NCBI RefSeq assembly: GCF_000002595.2
Contig: NC_057020.1
Coordinates: 2,773,452 to 2,837,451 of the forward strand
Reading direction: 5' to 3'
Source: Chlamydomonas reinhardtii
Taxonomy: Eukaryota > Chlorophyta > Chlorophyceae > Chlamydomonadales > Chlamydomonadaceae
DNA: 64,000 nucleotides
Numbering within the stretch: position 1 is the first letter of the stretch; every line of letters starts with the position of its first letter. The notes under the pieces are model-generated. The model had not been told where the DNA came from, did no database searches, and was given only the letters and a program-made list of their open reading frames with translations. Both the position numbers and the translations under genes were made by a program. This document shows, piece after piece, positions 1-9,928 of this stretch.

Positions 1-824
1 TGTGCGTGGAGGGTGCCGCGGCACTCATGACGGCTATGTATACGATCCGCAGCCGCGCCGCCACTGCCGCCAGCAGTGGAGCAGGCGATGGAGCAGGCGG
101 CGTAGCTGCCGCAGCTGCTGTTGCCGGCGCCGTGAGTGCCACTGTGGGCAGCGCCGGCGCTAGCCGCCGCACCAGCGGCACCGGCGGCGTTAGGGTCATC
201 AGCACCACCGGCGGCAGCGTGCGGCTGGGGAGGGCGGCGCCCGGCGGCGCCGCGGGCCCCGGCGGCGCCACGGTGGGCGTCGTGGGCAGCGGTGTGGCGG
301 GGCTGTCTGCGGCCGAGACAGAGGCCGTCGTGGGCGCCATGCTGGAGCAGATACGCAGCCGCCAGTCCGGCGGAGGTGGCGGTGGAGGTGCAGGTGGCAC
401 CCTGGGCGCTTCAAGTAGCGGTGCCGGCGCTGGTGGCGGGGCTGCGAATGGCGGCGCTGGCGCGGGCGGGAATGCTGCCGGCGGAGGCACGCTGCTGCGT
501 CACGTGTTCCCGCGTAACGCGCTGGACTCGGACGCCAGCGAGCGCGGCGCTAGGCCCGCAGAGGGCGGTGAGGGCGACTCTGACGACGACGGCGACGCGT
601 TGAAGTTCTACTCTGACCCTGACGACGACGACGACGACGAGGATGGGTCGGTGTGGGAGGAAGATGAGGATGAGGACGAGGATGAGGATGGAGAGGAGGG
701 GCGACGCGGGGCGCGGGGCGAGGGCGTGACGCTGGTGGCTCCCTGGTCCGCCTACCCGTCGCAGGCAGCGGGCCTGACTCGCCGGCGCGTGCGCGTGCGG
801 CGCAGCGAGCGTACCAGCGGTTAA
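1..824 (+). CDS. C-terminal exon of an unidentified acidic protein (partial)
   Basis: The reading frame is open from the left edge to a TAA at 822-824. No convincing start is visible, so this is probably the last exon of a gene that begins outside the window. About the first 160 residues are rich in alanine, glycine and serine. They are followed by LKFYSDP, then runs of aspartate and glutamate, and finally a basic tail ending RRRVRVRRSERTSG. The acidic block next to a basic tail resembles disordered tails of nuclear or chromatin proteins, but no domain is recognisable and I assign no function. A TGTAA poly(A) signal lies about 270 bp downstream. The frame could contain a short intron that I did not detect. 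Confidence 0.6.
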   Translation, partial: CVEGAAALMTAMYTIRSRAATAASSGAGDGAGGVAAAAAVAGAVSATVGSAGASRRTSGTGGVRVISTTGGSVRLGRAAPGGAAGPGGATVGVVGSGVAGLSAAETEAVVGAMLEQIRSRQSGGGGGGGAGGTLGASSSGAGAGGGAANGGAGAGGNAAGGGTLLRHVFPRNALDSDASERGARPAEGGEGDSDDDGDALKFYSDPDDDDDDEDGSVWEEDEDEDEDEDGEEGRRGARGEGVTLVAPWSAYPSQAAGLTRRRVRVRRSERTSG

Positions 825-1097
825 GCCGGTGGTGGTCAACAAATGCGCTGTGCGGATTGTTTGGCGGAACCAGATACGTTCAGCACTTCGGCAAGAGCGT
901 GCGTAGCCTGAGTAGCAGTGGGCTCCTGACGTGCATGGCACAAGCGCATGAGGCCATGTGGAGGATCTTACCACGGCTGAGCGACCGGTGTTGTGAGCGG
1001 GCAAATTTGAGTTGAACCCCTGCGACGTTTGGACGACATGGCGGCAGGCGGTTCAGAGACCGGACAACATGTTTCACAGCTCCCCGTGTTGACACGT

Positions 1098-1102
1098 TGT
1101 AA
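1098..1102 (+). promoter_or_regulatory. TGTAA poly(A) signal of the left-edge gene
   Basis: TGTAA is the usual chlorophyte poly(A) signal. It lies 274 nt after the stop at 824 and 21 nt from the opposing signal of the next gene. Confidence 0.6.
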
Positions 1103-1122
1103 GTGAGACGGATGCCAGAAAC

Positions 1123-1127
1123 TTACA
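1123..1127 (-). promoter_or_regulatory. TGTAA poly(A) signal of the alpha/beta hydrolase gene
   Basis: TTACA on the plus strand reads TGTAA on the minus strand, about 340 nt after the minus-strand stop at 1468. The two convergent transcripts therefore end almost on top of each other. Confidence 0.6.
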
Positions 1128-1467
1128 GCAGCACATGGCCAGGGCGCATCCCGCGTGGCACGCAGGAAGCGGCGTAACGCAAAACTTATGAATATGGTAT
1201 TCCTTGTGTCTTCCAGTACTTGTGTTCACTTCGTTCGCTTCACAGGCTTGGTCGGCTGGCACGTGGCCCTTCTTGTACGGGACGGGCCAGCCAACCTATC
1301 CGGCACGGCGGCACACATCATGCGTCCTGCACATGCTCACACCACGAACCATCAACACCGCCACGACGCCCCATCCATTCTTCGTCCCCCAATCCGCGCT
1401 CCCATCATACACCCAACGATCACCTCCACAACCACTATCGCCACCGCCACCACCAATCAGCCAAGCA

Positions 1468-4097
1468 TCACCCCTGGGTCCGCGCCTGCAACCAGTTGGT
1501 CATGTGCTGCAGCAGCTCCGGCGTCTTGGGGTCGTGGTGCAGGTCGTGGAAAGCGCCCTCCTCCACCACCGCCGTCACGTCCGTGCTGCGCAGGCGCGAC
1601 AGCAGCTGCCGGAAGCTGCCGACGGTGCATGCCACGTCCCTGCCGGGGGCGGGGCGTTGCGGGCACAGCAGCAGAGGTCAGAGCGCCGTGTGTGTAAGGG
1701 TAAGTCGTAAGGATTTAGGTGGCGTTTAAGTAGGGGGGAGCAGGGGCTACTAGACTGGCCAGTGCAAAGGTTCCATACAATCACCAGCTGCTGTTGAGCT
1801 TTGTCACATATCAGCTACTGCGCTTGAAACACAACCGCTGCATGTCCCTACAGTGAAGCTGCCCATGCGTCTGCCGCCACTCACTTGGTGCCGTGCTGCG
1901 CGTACACGGGCACTGTGATGCGGTTGCACTGGCCGGCCAGCCGGTGGCAGCCCCACAGCAGCGAGGCGACAGTGGCAACCTACAGACGACGTTGATGGAA
2001 GCACGGTCTAGGATACGTAGAAGGAAAGGTCGGGGGCTTGAGTGACAGACGTGTGCAGCAGGCATGTCCACATTCTTCCCTTCCCTCTGCACCGATGCCA
2101 ATCCCCGCTTCCCTCGCACCGCCGCCCTCACCTTGAATTTCCCTCGGTACCTGCGGTGGCCGCAAGCGGAGGCAGTGTCACAACGGCTGCAACCTCCACA
2201 CACTGCTGCTGCATCCTGCCAGCTTGCCCTCCCCCCCGGTCATGGCCACTTTCCCCCGGTCGTGGCCACATGTAACAACTCCTCTGACGCCCCCGCCCCA
2301 TCCCAGCCCGCCCCATCCCGGCCCACCCCGCCCCGCCCCGCCCCGCCCCGCCCTGCTCACCACAACATGTCCTTGGCCATCTCCTCCACCGCCGCCGCGT
2401 CCCGGATGCCCGCCTCCACCGGATTACGCCCGAAGAACGGCAGCGCCGGCGCAAACCACGACAGCGCCGTCGCGAACGCCAACTTGACCGCCCGCAGGTA
2501 CCATGGGTCACCGTACAAGGCATCACTGAGGCATGACGTCAGCATCAGTCCCGAGTATAGATCTGAACCGGAGCCGCCGGGGCGGCTGGTGGCGGCGACC
2601 GCCAGGCAGGTCGTGAGGCCGCCCAAGGAGTAGCCGAGCAGGAAGATCTGCGGCTTGCGAGGCCCCGCCTGCCCCTCGCCTGACTCTTGGCCGGCTCTCC
2701 CCGAGGTGGAGGCCGCGGTTGCCGCCTCCTGCTCCGCCGGCACCACCACCTGTGGATGCGGCGGCAGCGGCGTCCAGACAGGCGCCGTCAGCAGCCTGTG
2801 GCACACGCCAGCCCAGCCCCAGCGCCAGCGCCAGCCCCGGCCCCAGCCCCAGCCCCAGCCCCAGCCTCAGCCCCAGCCCTCCCCGCGCCCCCGCCCCCGC
2901 CCCCGCCCCCGCCCCCCAGCCCCAGCCCCAGCCCCCCAGCCCACATTCCCAGCCCACGTCCCCAGCCCCACCAGCCCCGTGCACGTGCGCACGTGTGCCC
3001 CCACCTGGCGTGTGAAGTCGATCAGGTCGCCCACCATATGGTCAAAGGAGCGGATCAGCGCGCGGTCCGAGTAGCCGCCGTCCGCCGCGCCCAGCGGCCC
3101 GCTGCGGCCGTGCCCGTGCGCGTCGTAGGCGTAGACGGGCATGCCCAGGCGGGAGACCAGATGGCTCAGCACTGCGGCGCGGGGGACACGAGTGCGGCAT
3201 GCAGGAAGGAAGGAGCGGGAAGGAAGGATGTTGCGTGGGAGGCGTAGCTGCATACGCGTGCAGAGTGCCAGGGCAGTGCGTTGCGGTTGTGCGCTCCAGG
3301 CGCATACAAAGGGCACCAGAAACAAGACAGTGTGAAAGGAACTGGGTTGATTTGCACAGTGGCAGGAGCGCGCAACAGGATCGCTGGAGGCCTAGCGGAA
3401 GACGCAACGCGACGCATTGCGGGCCGCCGCACCTGCGCTGTGCCGGGCATGGTGGTCTGACAGCCCGTGGTGGAAGACCAGGCAGGCGGGCGAGCGCCGC
3501 ACAGTCGGCTTGAAGGTGGTGGTGTACAGGTCATAGCCGCTGCGTTGGGGCAGGAAGAACTTGGAGTTTGGTTGATGCGGCGTTGCAGTTCCCCGTGCAG
3601 GACGGGAGTGGGAAAAGAGTTGTATGGAATTGCCGTATGCCACCGCCGCTAGTACCGGTGCCGTTCCCGCGAGAGGAGGGGAGGGGAGCATAGGGGGAAG
3701 GCGCAGCCGAGGGAAAGGAGCTTTGACCGCCAGCAGCACTGGTGCCTAAGACTTTTCCGCGCCAAATCGGCGTCCGCAAAGCCAACTGCCGTGCTGTCAG
3801 CCACGTCGATGCTTCGTGGCACTTGCCAATCCTGCCATGCGCCTGGGAGCCCCCCAGCTTTCGCTTTGTCCTTTGTACCCGCTGTCGCCAGCGGAGGCCA
3901 GATGCATCACGCTCGCTCCCAGCGCACATTGGCACGTATCTAGAACGCATACGTGCAGAACTGTATGCGTCGTGCTCGCGTACTTACCGTCTGCACCGGA
4001 AGGCCCCGTGCTCCACGGAAACGCCATTCCCGTCCTTCCCGCTTGCAGCAGCTTGCACGTCCACGCTGGAACCGTTGGCAGCTTTAGTTGCTGCCAT
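1468..4097 (-). CDS. Alpha/beta hydrolase, monoacylglycerol lipase type (serine aminopeptidase S33 family)
   Basis: Exons on the minus strand are 4097-3988, 3539-3433, 3171-3005, 2749-2361, 2150-2132, 1979-1885 and 1639-1468, giving 352 residues. The ATG at 4097-4095 was chosen because it is the frame that splices in phase into RRGYDLYTTTFKP, the usual family opening (RRG.xLfT..w.P). The oxyanion region is HHGLSDHH. The nucleophile is Ser169 in GYSLGG, and the likely acid and base are Asp297 (HGTKD) and His327 (GAFHDL), so the whole triad is present. Known family members release fatty acids from monoacylglycerols or hydrolyse related esters; the substrate here is inferred only from the family. 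The fifth exon is just 19 nt and supplies WYRGKFK. Without it the frame fails. The first intron-1 donor and the start codon are the least certain parts. Divergent from the WDR74 gene. Confidence 0.85.
2815..2935. repeat. CCCCAG/CCCCCG simple repeat
   Basis: Low-complexity tract of CCCCAG- and CCCCGC-like units inside the third intron of the alpha/beta hydrolase gene. Confidence 0.8.
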
Positions 4098-4657
4098 TTA
4101 TGCGTCACCAGACCAAACCGCGCTTGCAGCAGCTTTAGGGCTATCGGACGTGCCGAAAGAAGAAGAAGACCTTTCTCGTAGTCGCGTGGTGCAAGAAAGG
4201 GAGCGACGGTGATACTATTCACTGTCGGTACGTTAGGTATTTAGCAACATTACAAAATATTAGCTCCAAGCCAGTCTTTCCTTGCCAGCATCGCGTCCCG
4301 AAGTTGAGGACGATTTGAGAGCCGCACCGTGTTATGGAGAACAAACGAAGTTAAGGACTGCACCGCAACGCAACGTCTCGTAGCGGTTGTGGGGTCGAAA
4401 GGGCCTTGGAAGAATTGATGGACCCCAGGGTCACTAGGCTCCTGCTGGTGTTTCCTGAGGCCAGAGCCTGACAGCTATATTTTTAGCTTTTGAAGACTTT
4501 GGAACAGTTGTTCCTGGCCAAGGACACGCAAGACCGTGCTTCAATCGGCGGCCGGCGATACCAAACATCCCCTCTTGTAAAGACCAAAGAATCGATTGTA
4601 TTGCTGAAACAATCTTCCGAAACTTGATAACTCTGCTTCTTGTGTTTGCACGAAGAA
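4098..4657. promoter_or_regulatory. Divergent promoter region between the hydrolase and WDR74 genes
   Basis: 560 bp separate the two start codons, which point away from each other. It holds both 5' UTRs and presumably a shared bidirectional promoter. The middle (about 4230-4300) is richer in A/T than its surroundings. No TATA box or other site is firmly recognisable. Confidence 0.6.
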
Positions 4658-7600
4658 ATGGGCGAGGGCGGCAAACGCAAATCGCGGCAGGAAGATGCTC
4701 CAGCGCCTCCATCGCATCGTATACTGACTGCAGACGAGCTAGGACTGTTGAAGGGTGAGTCGGCGCCAACCGGCCGGCTGTTTGGCTTCCACCCTTGTGG
4801 CTCGGGCTGAATTGCCACTCGTGCCAACATTTAACAGTTTCGGAGGTCCCTGCTGGCGATAAATGGGAGGAGACTGCGGCGAAACAACGCTGGTGAGGGA
4901 GCATGCAATCGCAATGGTGACGGCGGCGTGCGTGAAAATGCTGGTCTGGTGTGCTGCAACGCACGAGGGAGCAGCAAGGGCTTCTTGGGTTGGCGCCGGG
5001 GCAAGGGGTTTGGACGCTTGGGCAGTCACGACCACCAGGGTTTGACCGCGTGCGTGTGCGTCTCCGCTCTGCAGGGGTGCTCCGGACAAGGCCCAGGGCA
5101 TTACACGGCTGCAGGTGCACTGCCCCGACTGGAGCTCAGGTGAGGCCGCCAGCCGGCTCGCCCGCACCCGGCTCGCCCGCACGGCAGCTCTCGCAATGCA
5201 TGCCGGCTTCTCATCTCCGGCCTCGCGACCAACGGGGTGGGGTGCATTTCGCCTTTTCTCCGCACCCCCGCCACCCTCTCCACGCCATGCCGTCACGCAC
5301 ACGCCCGCCCTGGTGCCCGCCGCTTTCGCCCTCGCTTGGGCCCCGCCCCCAGACCGCTGCTTGGTGGCTGCGGCCCGCACCAGTGGGCGTGTCACGCTGC
5401 ACGCGGGCAGTGACGGCGGTGATGTGGGCTCCTTCCGCGCGGCGCCGCCCGCCTCCACCTCGGGTCGCTCGGACACGTCCACCAATGCGGTGCAGGCGCT
5501 GCGGTTCACACAGGCGGAGGGGTGAGAGATGGGGCGGGGGGCGGGGCGGGGCGGGAGCTGGGGCTTGGGGGAGATGGGGGCGGAGTAATGAGAGCTTGGG
5601 CAGAGGGTTGAGCACGTGTGCTTCTACGCCGCCCTCCCCTGGCCGCAGGTCACACCAGCTGCTGATCTCCACAGCCACATTGGGCGGCCACGTCAGCGTG
5701 CACCGCTGCCCGCTGGAGGCGGCGCTGGCCACGGCGGCGGCGGGGCGGGTGGTGCAGACGTGGGAGGAAACGGTGCGGCTGCAGACCATCGGCGACTTGC
5801 AAGCAATGGTGGGTGCTGGGGAGAGGTGGGTGGGTGGGCGCAGTGCGGTGTTGGTGTTGCCATGGGACCATGGGGAGGACTGGGAGGAAGATTGCTTGCG
5901 GAGGTAGCAGGGAGGAAGTCGCATGTGCCAATCTTCCTGGCTGCCAGATGTAGCTAGGAGCGAGGCCACTGGGCCCTCCCGCTCCCATCCTCCCCGCACC
6001 ATTGCTTCCAGCCTGCGCTGGCACTCGCATGGCCCCAGCCACCCGCCAACCCGCCCTCACCCGCGCCACCACCACACACACCTCCACTACCACCACCACG
6101 ACCCGCAGGACGTGAGCAGCAGCGGGCGCTACGTCGCGGTGGGCGGCGAGGGCCACCAGCTCAAAGTGTGGGACCTGGAGGCGGCAGGCAAGGCCGCAAA
6201 AGCATCCTCCTCCTCATCAGGAGCAGGGGCGGACGGGGCGGATGGCGCAGTGGCCAAGGCGGGGGAGCCGCTGTTCGCGGGCAAGGCCGGCAAGCCCAGC
6301 CGCAGCGGGCTGCAGGACCTGGCGCACGTGACCGCGGTGGCGTTTGTGCCGGGGCAGGACGACAAGCAGGTGAGGGCCATGAGGAGGCGGGGGAGAGGAG
6401 GGGGCGCGAAGCCGGGGCCGGGGTGGGTGGGGGTGGCGGGTTGCAAGGATTGGTAAAGAGAAGGGGGGATAAGTCGGGTTGCAATGCCGAATTGACCGAG
6501 AGCCAGGACCCAAGGGCAGCCCGCGGAGTGCGGAGGTGTGGGCGTGTGGCCTGGACCTTGGTCTTGGACGCCCATGGGGCGGGCCCAACCTGGCTAGAAG
6601 TGTACTGGGGTGGGCTATCATGCGGGCCGGTGCTATCCAGGGTAACTGGGTAAGGCTGGACCGCCAGCAAGTATGCGTCTGCCGACACCGCTGAGCTTAA
6701 GCGTCCCCACTGCCCCCCTCGGCTGGTATCTACAACCCCCGCCCCCCGCCTTGGTAAACTTGATATGCGTGTAACCCCCCGGCTCCTGCTCCTAGGTGCT
6801 TGTGGGCACGGCCAAGCACAAGCTGTGGCTGTACGACATGCGGGCGGGCCGCAAGCCGCAGGCGGAGCTGGTGTGGGGCGAGGGGCGCATCACCACGCTG
6901 CAACCGCAGCCGGATGGTGAGCGGGGGCAGGAGTCGGGCGTGTGGACCGCGGGCGTCGGCGGTTACGGGTGGGAGGGGGGCCTTTGGGACCAGGAGCGGG
7001 GCTGGGCTGGATTGCGGGTGGTGGGTGCCCTCGCGGGGTGGGCGACTGTCCGCCACCATGATGGCGCCTTGCTCCGTGCACTGCGCCCTGCGTCACCCCT
7101 GCGCCCATGTACGCCTGCGTCACCCCTGCGTCCGTGTGCGCCTGCGTCACCCCTGCGCCCGTGTGCGCCTGCGTCACCCCTGCGTCCTTGTGCGCCCCGG
7201 TCTGGTGCCAGGCTCGCGCATCTGGGTGGGCAACGGCCGCGGCCACGTGGAGGCACTGGACATGCGGCAGGCGCCCGCCAAGATCTCCATGGGCCACGCA
7301 CTCAAGGGCGTGGCGGGCTCGGTGAGTGGGACCGTGCGGCGCTGGAGTAGGGAGCTCCGGGGGCGGGGGGCGTGGAGGGAGGGAGGGCACGAAGGGAGGG
7401 GCAGGCGCGAGGCGGTTTTGTGCTGCTGTGATTACCCAGGCGCCAACAACCTCCGTCTCTCCTTTTCATTCCTGCCGCCACCGCCACACCCCACGTGCCG
7501 CTGCCACCGCCACCAGATCCGCGCCCTGGCGCTGCACCCCTCCGAGCCGCTGATCGCGTCGGTGTCCCTGGACCGCCACCTGCGGGTGCACCACTCCACC

Positions 7601-8096
7601 AAGCGCAGCTCGCTGGCCAAGCTGTACCTCAAGCAGGTGTGCACGTGTGTTCATGTGGCCACGTCCGTACGTCGGCGCTTTCGTGGGTCCGCGCTGAAAC
7701 AGTGTTCGTGGCCTGCGCGACCTGCCTTCGCCACCTTCCGCGTGCCAACCTGTAGGCACTCACGGGCGTTGCGTGGCTTCCACCGCTGCCGGCCACGCCT
7801 GCCGAAGGCGCCGCGGACGAGGCAGAGGAGGCGCGGGCGGCAGAGGAGCAGGCGGAGGACCAGGAGGAGGAGCAGGACAACGGTAAGCGGTCTCGCCGCC
7901 ATGCATGGAATGTTGGCAGTTAGGACGCACGTGGTGTGGGCTCTGGGTCACAAGTGATGATATCGTTGCGTCTGTGCCTGTGCTGTCGACAGGGCGCGGC
8001 GCTCGTGGTAAGGGCAAGCACTCCAGCCGGGACCAGGCGGGAGCCCGGTCCAAGCCCCAGGGGAACAAGAAGGATAGCAAGCGGCGCAAGCAGTGA
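4658..8096 (+). CDS. WDR74: WD40 ribosome-biogenesis protein, WDR74/NSA1 homologue
   Basis: Eleven exons: 4658-4754, 4838-4892, 5075-5139, 5353-5521, 5649-5808, 6109-6369, 6796-6916, 7212-7321, 7517-7636, 7756-7882 and 7993-8096; 462 residues, all phases match. WD-type blades are visible as GEGHQLKVWDLE, VGTAKHKLWLYDMR, WVGNGRGHVEALDMR and a last blade with LHPSEPLIASVSLDRHLRVH, the stretch most typical of WDR74/NSA1. In yeast and animals this protein joins nucleolar pre-60S particles and works with the AAA ATPase NVL/Rix7. The C-terminus has an acidic EEE/AED stretch and then a lysine/arginine-rich tail ending KKDSKRRKQ, which fits nucleolar targeting. A Ser/Ala/Gly-rich insert (about residues 205-250) sits inside the WD domain. 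A TGTAA signal at 8467 ends the transcript. Confidence 0.87.
6721..6750 (-). repeat. Intron box A (3'-side orientation)
   Basis: GGCTGGTATCTACAACCCCC, about 50-75 nt before the acceptor of WDR74 intron 6. It matches the reverse complement of boxes at 33213, 16062 and 17226. See findings. Confidence 0.5.
6756..6780 (+). repeat. Intron box B (weak copy)
   Basis: TTGATATGCGTGTAACCCC ends 15 nt before the acceptor at 6795. It shares TGTAACCCC with the boxes at 34655, 35041 and 52641. Confidence 0.4.
7085..7200. repeat. 27-bp minisatellite, about 4 units
   Basis: Units of the type GCGTCACCCCTGCGYCC plus about ten further bases repeat in tandem inside WDR74 intron 7, directly before the acceptor of exon 8. 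Confidence 0.8.
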
Positions 8097-8466
8097 GGAC
8101 GTTGCTGGTGTGGAGGTGGCGAGCGGCCTGTAGTGGAGCAGGGGCTTTCAGGAGCGGCGGCGAGCGGCACGTGGCGCTGGCGGCGCTGAAGGGCCAGTGG
8201 CGTGATCAGGGCTGGGGTTTCGGGCGCGTGTATCGTTGTGGAGGCAGGAACGGTGTGGCAAGCAAGCAGGCGAAGGCTAGGAGGCTTCTAGGAGGCTTCT
8301 TGCAGATGTGGGTGGCGCCCTGGCAAACAGGCGAAGAGGGTGTCCCGACCTTGGTCACGAGTTCCCGACAATGGGACTTCGTTGGTGCTGAGCCCGCAGG
8401 GCTGGCGGGGTCTGCCTTATGTTACAAATCTTCACCAGGCATACGCGTTAAGATGCATCCACTGAC

Positions 8467-8471
8467 TGTAA
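8467..8471 (+). promoter_or_regulatory. TGTAA poly(A) signal of WDR74
   Basis: First TGTAA after the WDR74 stop, 371 nt downstream. Confidence 0.6.
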
Positions 8472-9928
8472 CCGTCAGGTGTTAGCCATACACTGCAGTC
8501 ATGCATGTACAGGTGGCAGTTTGCGGGTATGAGCCAGTGCGTGTTGCTGCAGTGGGTGTGCAGCACACGCGAATGCGTGCGAGGCAGGCTGCAATGCACT
8601 CGCCCACCAAATCAATGCCCCATTGGGGTTCTGGGCCCCACAGAAACAAGAAATTTCTGCCACGCACGACAACAAATACTATGCAACGTGATGCGGCATG
8701 CCTGCTTTACGCCAGCCATGCGCTCTGGCACGACATGCGGCTTGCTGGTATGGACGTAGCATTGTGTAGCACACCATGGGTCCAGCCATCCGCGGCCTCA
8801 GACAGGTCAGCTACGAAGGTTGAAAGACATATCATATCTAAACATGTGGCCTTGTACGGCACGCGATTGACCAAACTCCCGTTCCACACCAGGATGGTCA
8901 AGCACGCCCTCCACACATGCAACGAGTAAACACCTACCGCTACGCAGTACTCCGGCTTGCCCCTCCCCCCTCAGGGCGCTCCATGCCGTGCGCCCCGGAA
9001 TGCGGTGTGGGGATGGGGTGGGGTGGGATGGACTGGCGGATGGTGGAAGTATCATATCGGTCTGCTGGGGGCTGCGAGCAGCCATACTACCGGTCATGAT
9101 ATTGCCTTCGGTAGCTCAGGGCGCCGCGGGCTGGGGGTGGGTAAGTGAGCGGGGATGGGGGCTCGGACTCAGCGGGGGCACGGACTCAGGGCGTCGAAGC
9201 CAGCGAGAAGCGGGCGAGAGTAACGCCGATGTGCCGGGTGATGTGCGAGCAGAATACAGAACGCGGCATTCGTCATTACGGGGAAACTAAAACAGATAGC
9301 GCCAACCTTTTGCGCCTCGCGCTTTCGCGCGCAATTTCCGGGATCCTCCAACGCGTCGATTCCTCCGTCTTGCGTCCTCCCGTGCCGGGAGCCTTGATTA
9401 TCAATACAATTTGTGATATATTGTATGTTGCGCTGGAGCTCTAATGCAAACGCTGCGCTTGTGCGTTCACCCCGCTCTGGCATAGGGCTTGCGTTTTCAT
9501 AATGTTACGCTTTGCAATACGTACATAGAAAGGCGCGTTATTTGCACGACAAATTTCGCTGCGCTCGGGTTTCAAGGTTATAACTCAAGTCAAAACTGGA
9601 ATAACCGGGAGGGCCCCCCGCGGCGAGCTCGATGCGACCGCAATGGCTATTGCCCCTCCCCCTTCGGGGGAAGGGGCAAGCCAACTGGGGGGTGAGCCTT
9701 GCTCACGCCCACCTTATTGAAGCGGTCCTACATGCTGAACGATGAACTAACGCCGGCACTCCAGAAGGCAATGGCATCGGTGAGTGCTCATATGCGGGCA
9801 CACAGCTCTGGCGAAACCCGTAACAAGTCAGAGTTCCAGTACGTGCGGCCACGTACGCAGTGGGCTCTACGCGCTGCTCGCACCCCAACCCACAGCTCTA
9901 CAGCAACAGCGGCAGCGCCGCTTCATGC
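8472..9928. other. Gene-poor interval with a low-GC island and a strong hairpin
   Basis: No ORF here has coding character or splices into a recognisable protein. About 9290-9600 is clearly less GC-rich than the rest of the window. At about 9651-9677 there is a near-perfect hairpin (GCCCCTCCCCC, TTC loop, matching G-rich arm). The right part must include the 3' UTR of the minus-strand membrane-protein gene, but no minus-strand TGTAA is found close to its stop. Confidence 0.5.

Noticed and set aside
411-1004. 197-residue minus-strand ORF opposite the left-edge gene
   Set aside because: It is the antisense of the GC-rich acidic coding exon, a common shadow in such DNA, and its sequence lacks any domain.
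7085-7200. CRISPR-like regular repeats
   Set aside because: The units are directly tandem without unique spacers and lie in a nuclear intron; this is a minisatellite.
4658-8096. Generic WD-repeat signalling protein (G-beta-like)
   Set aside because: The last blade (DRHLRVH with preceding LHPSEPLIAS) and the basic tail fit WDR74/NSA1 better than G-beta or other WD families.
8501-8929. 142-residue ORF in the spacer after WDR74
   Set aside because: No domain, no codon pattern typical of the neighbouring genes, no splice partners, and it overlaps other equally long random frames.
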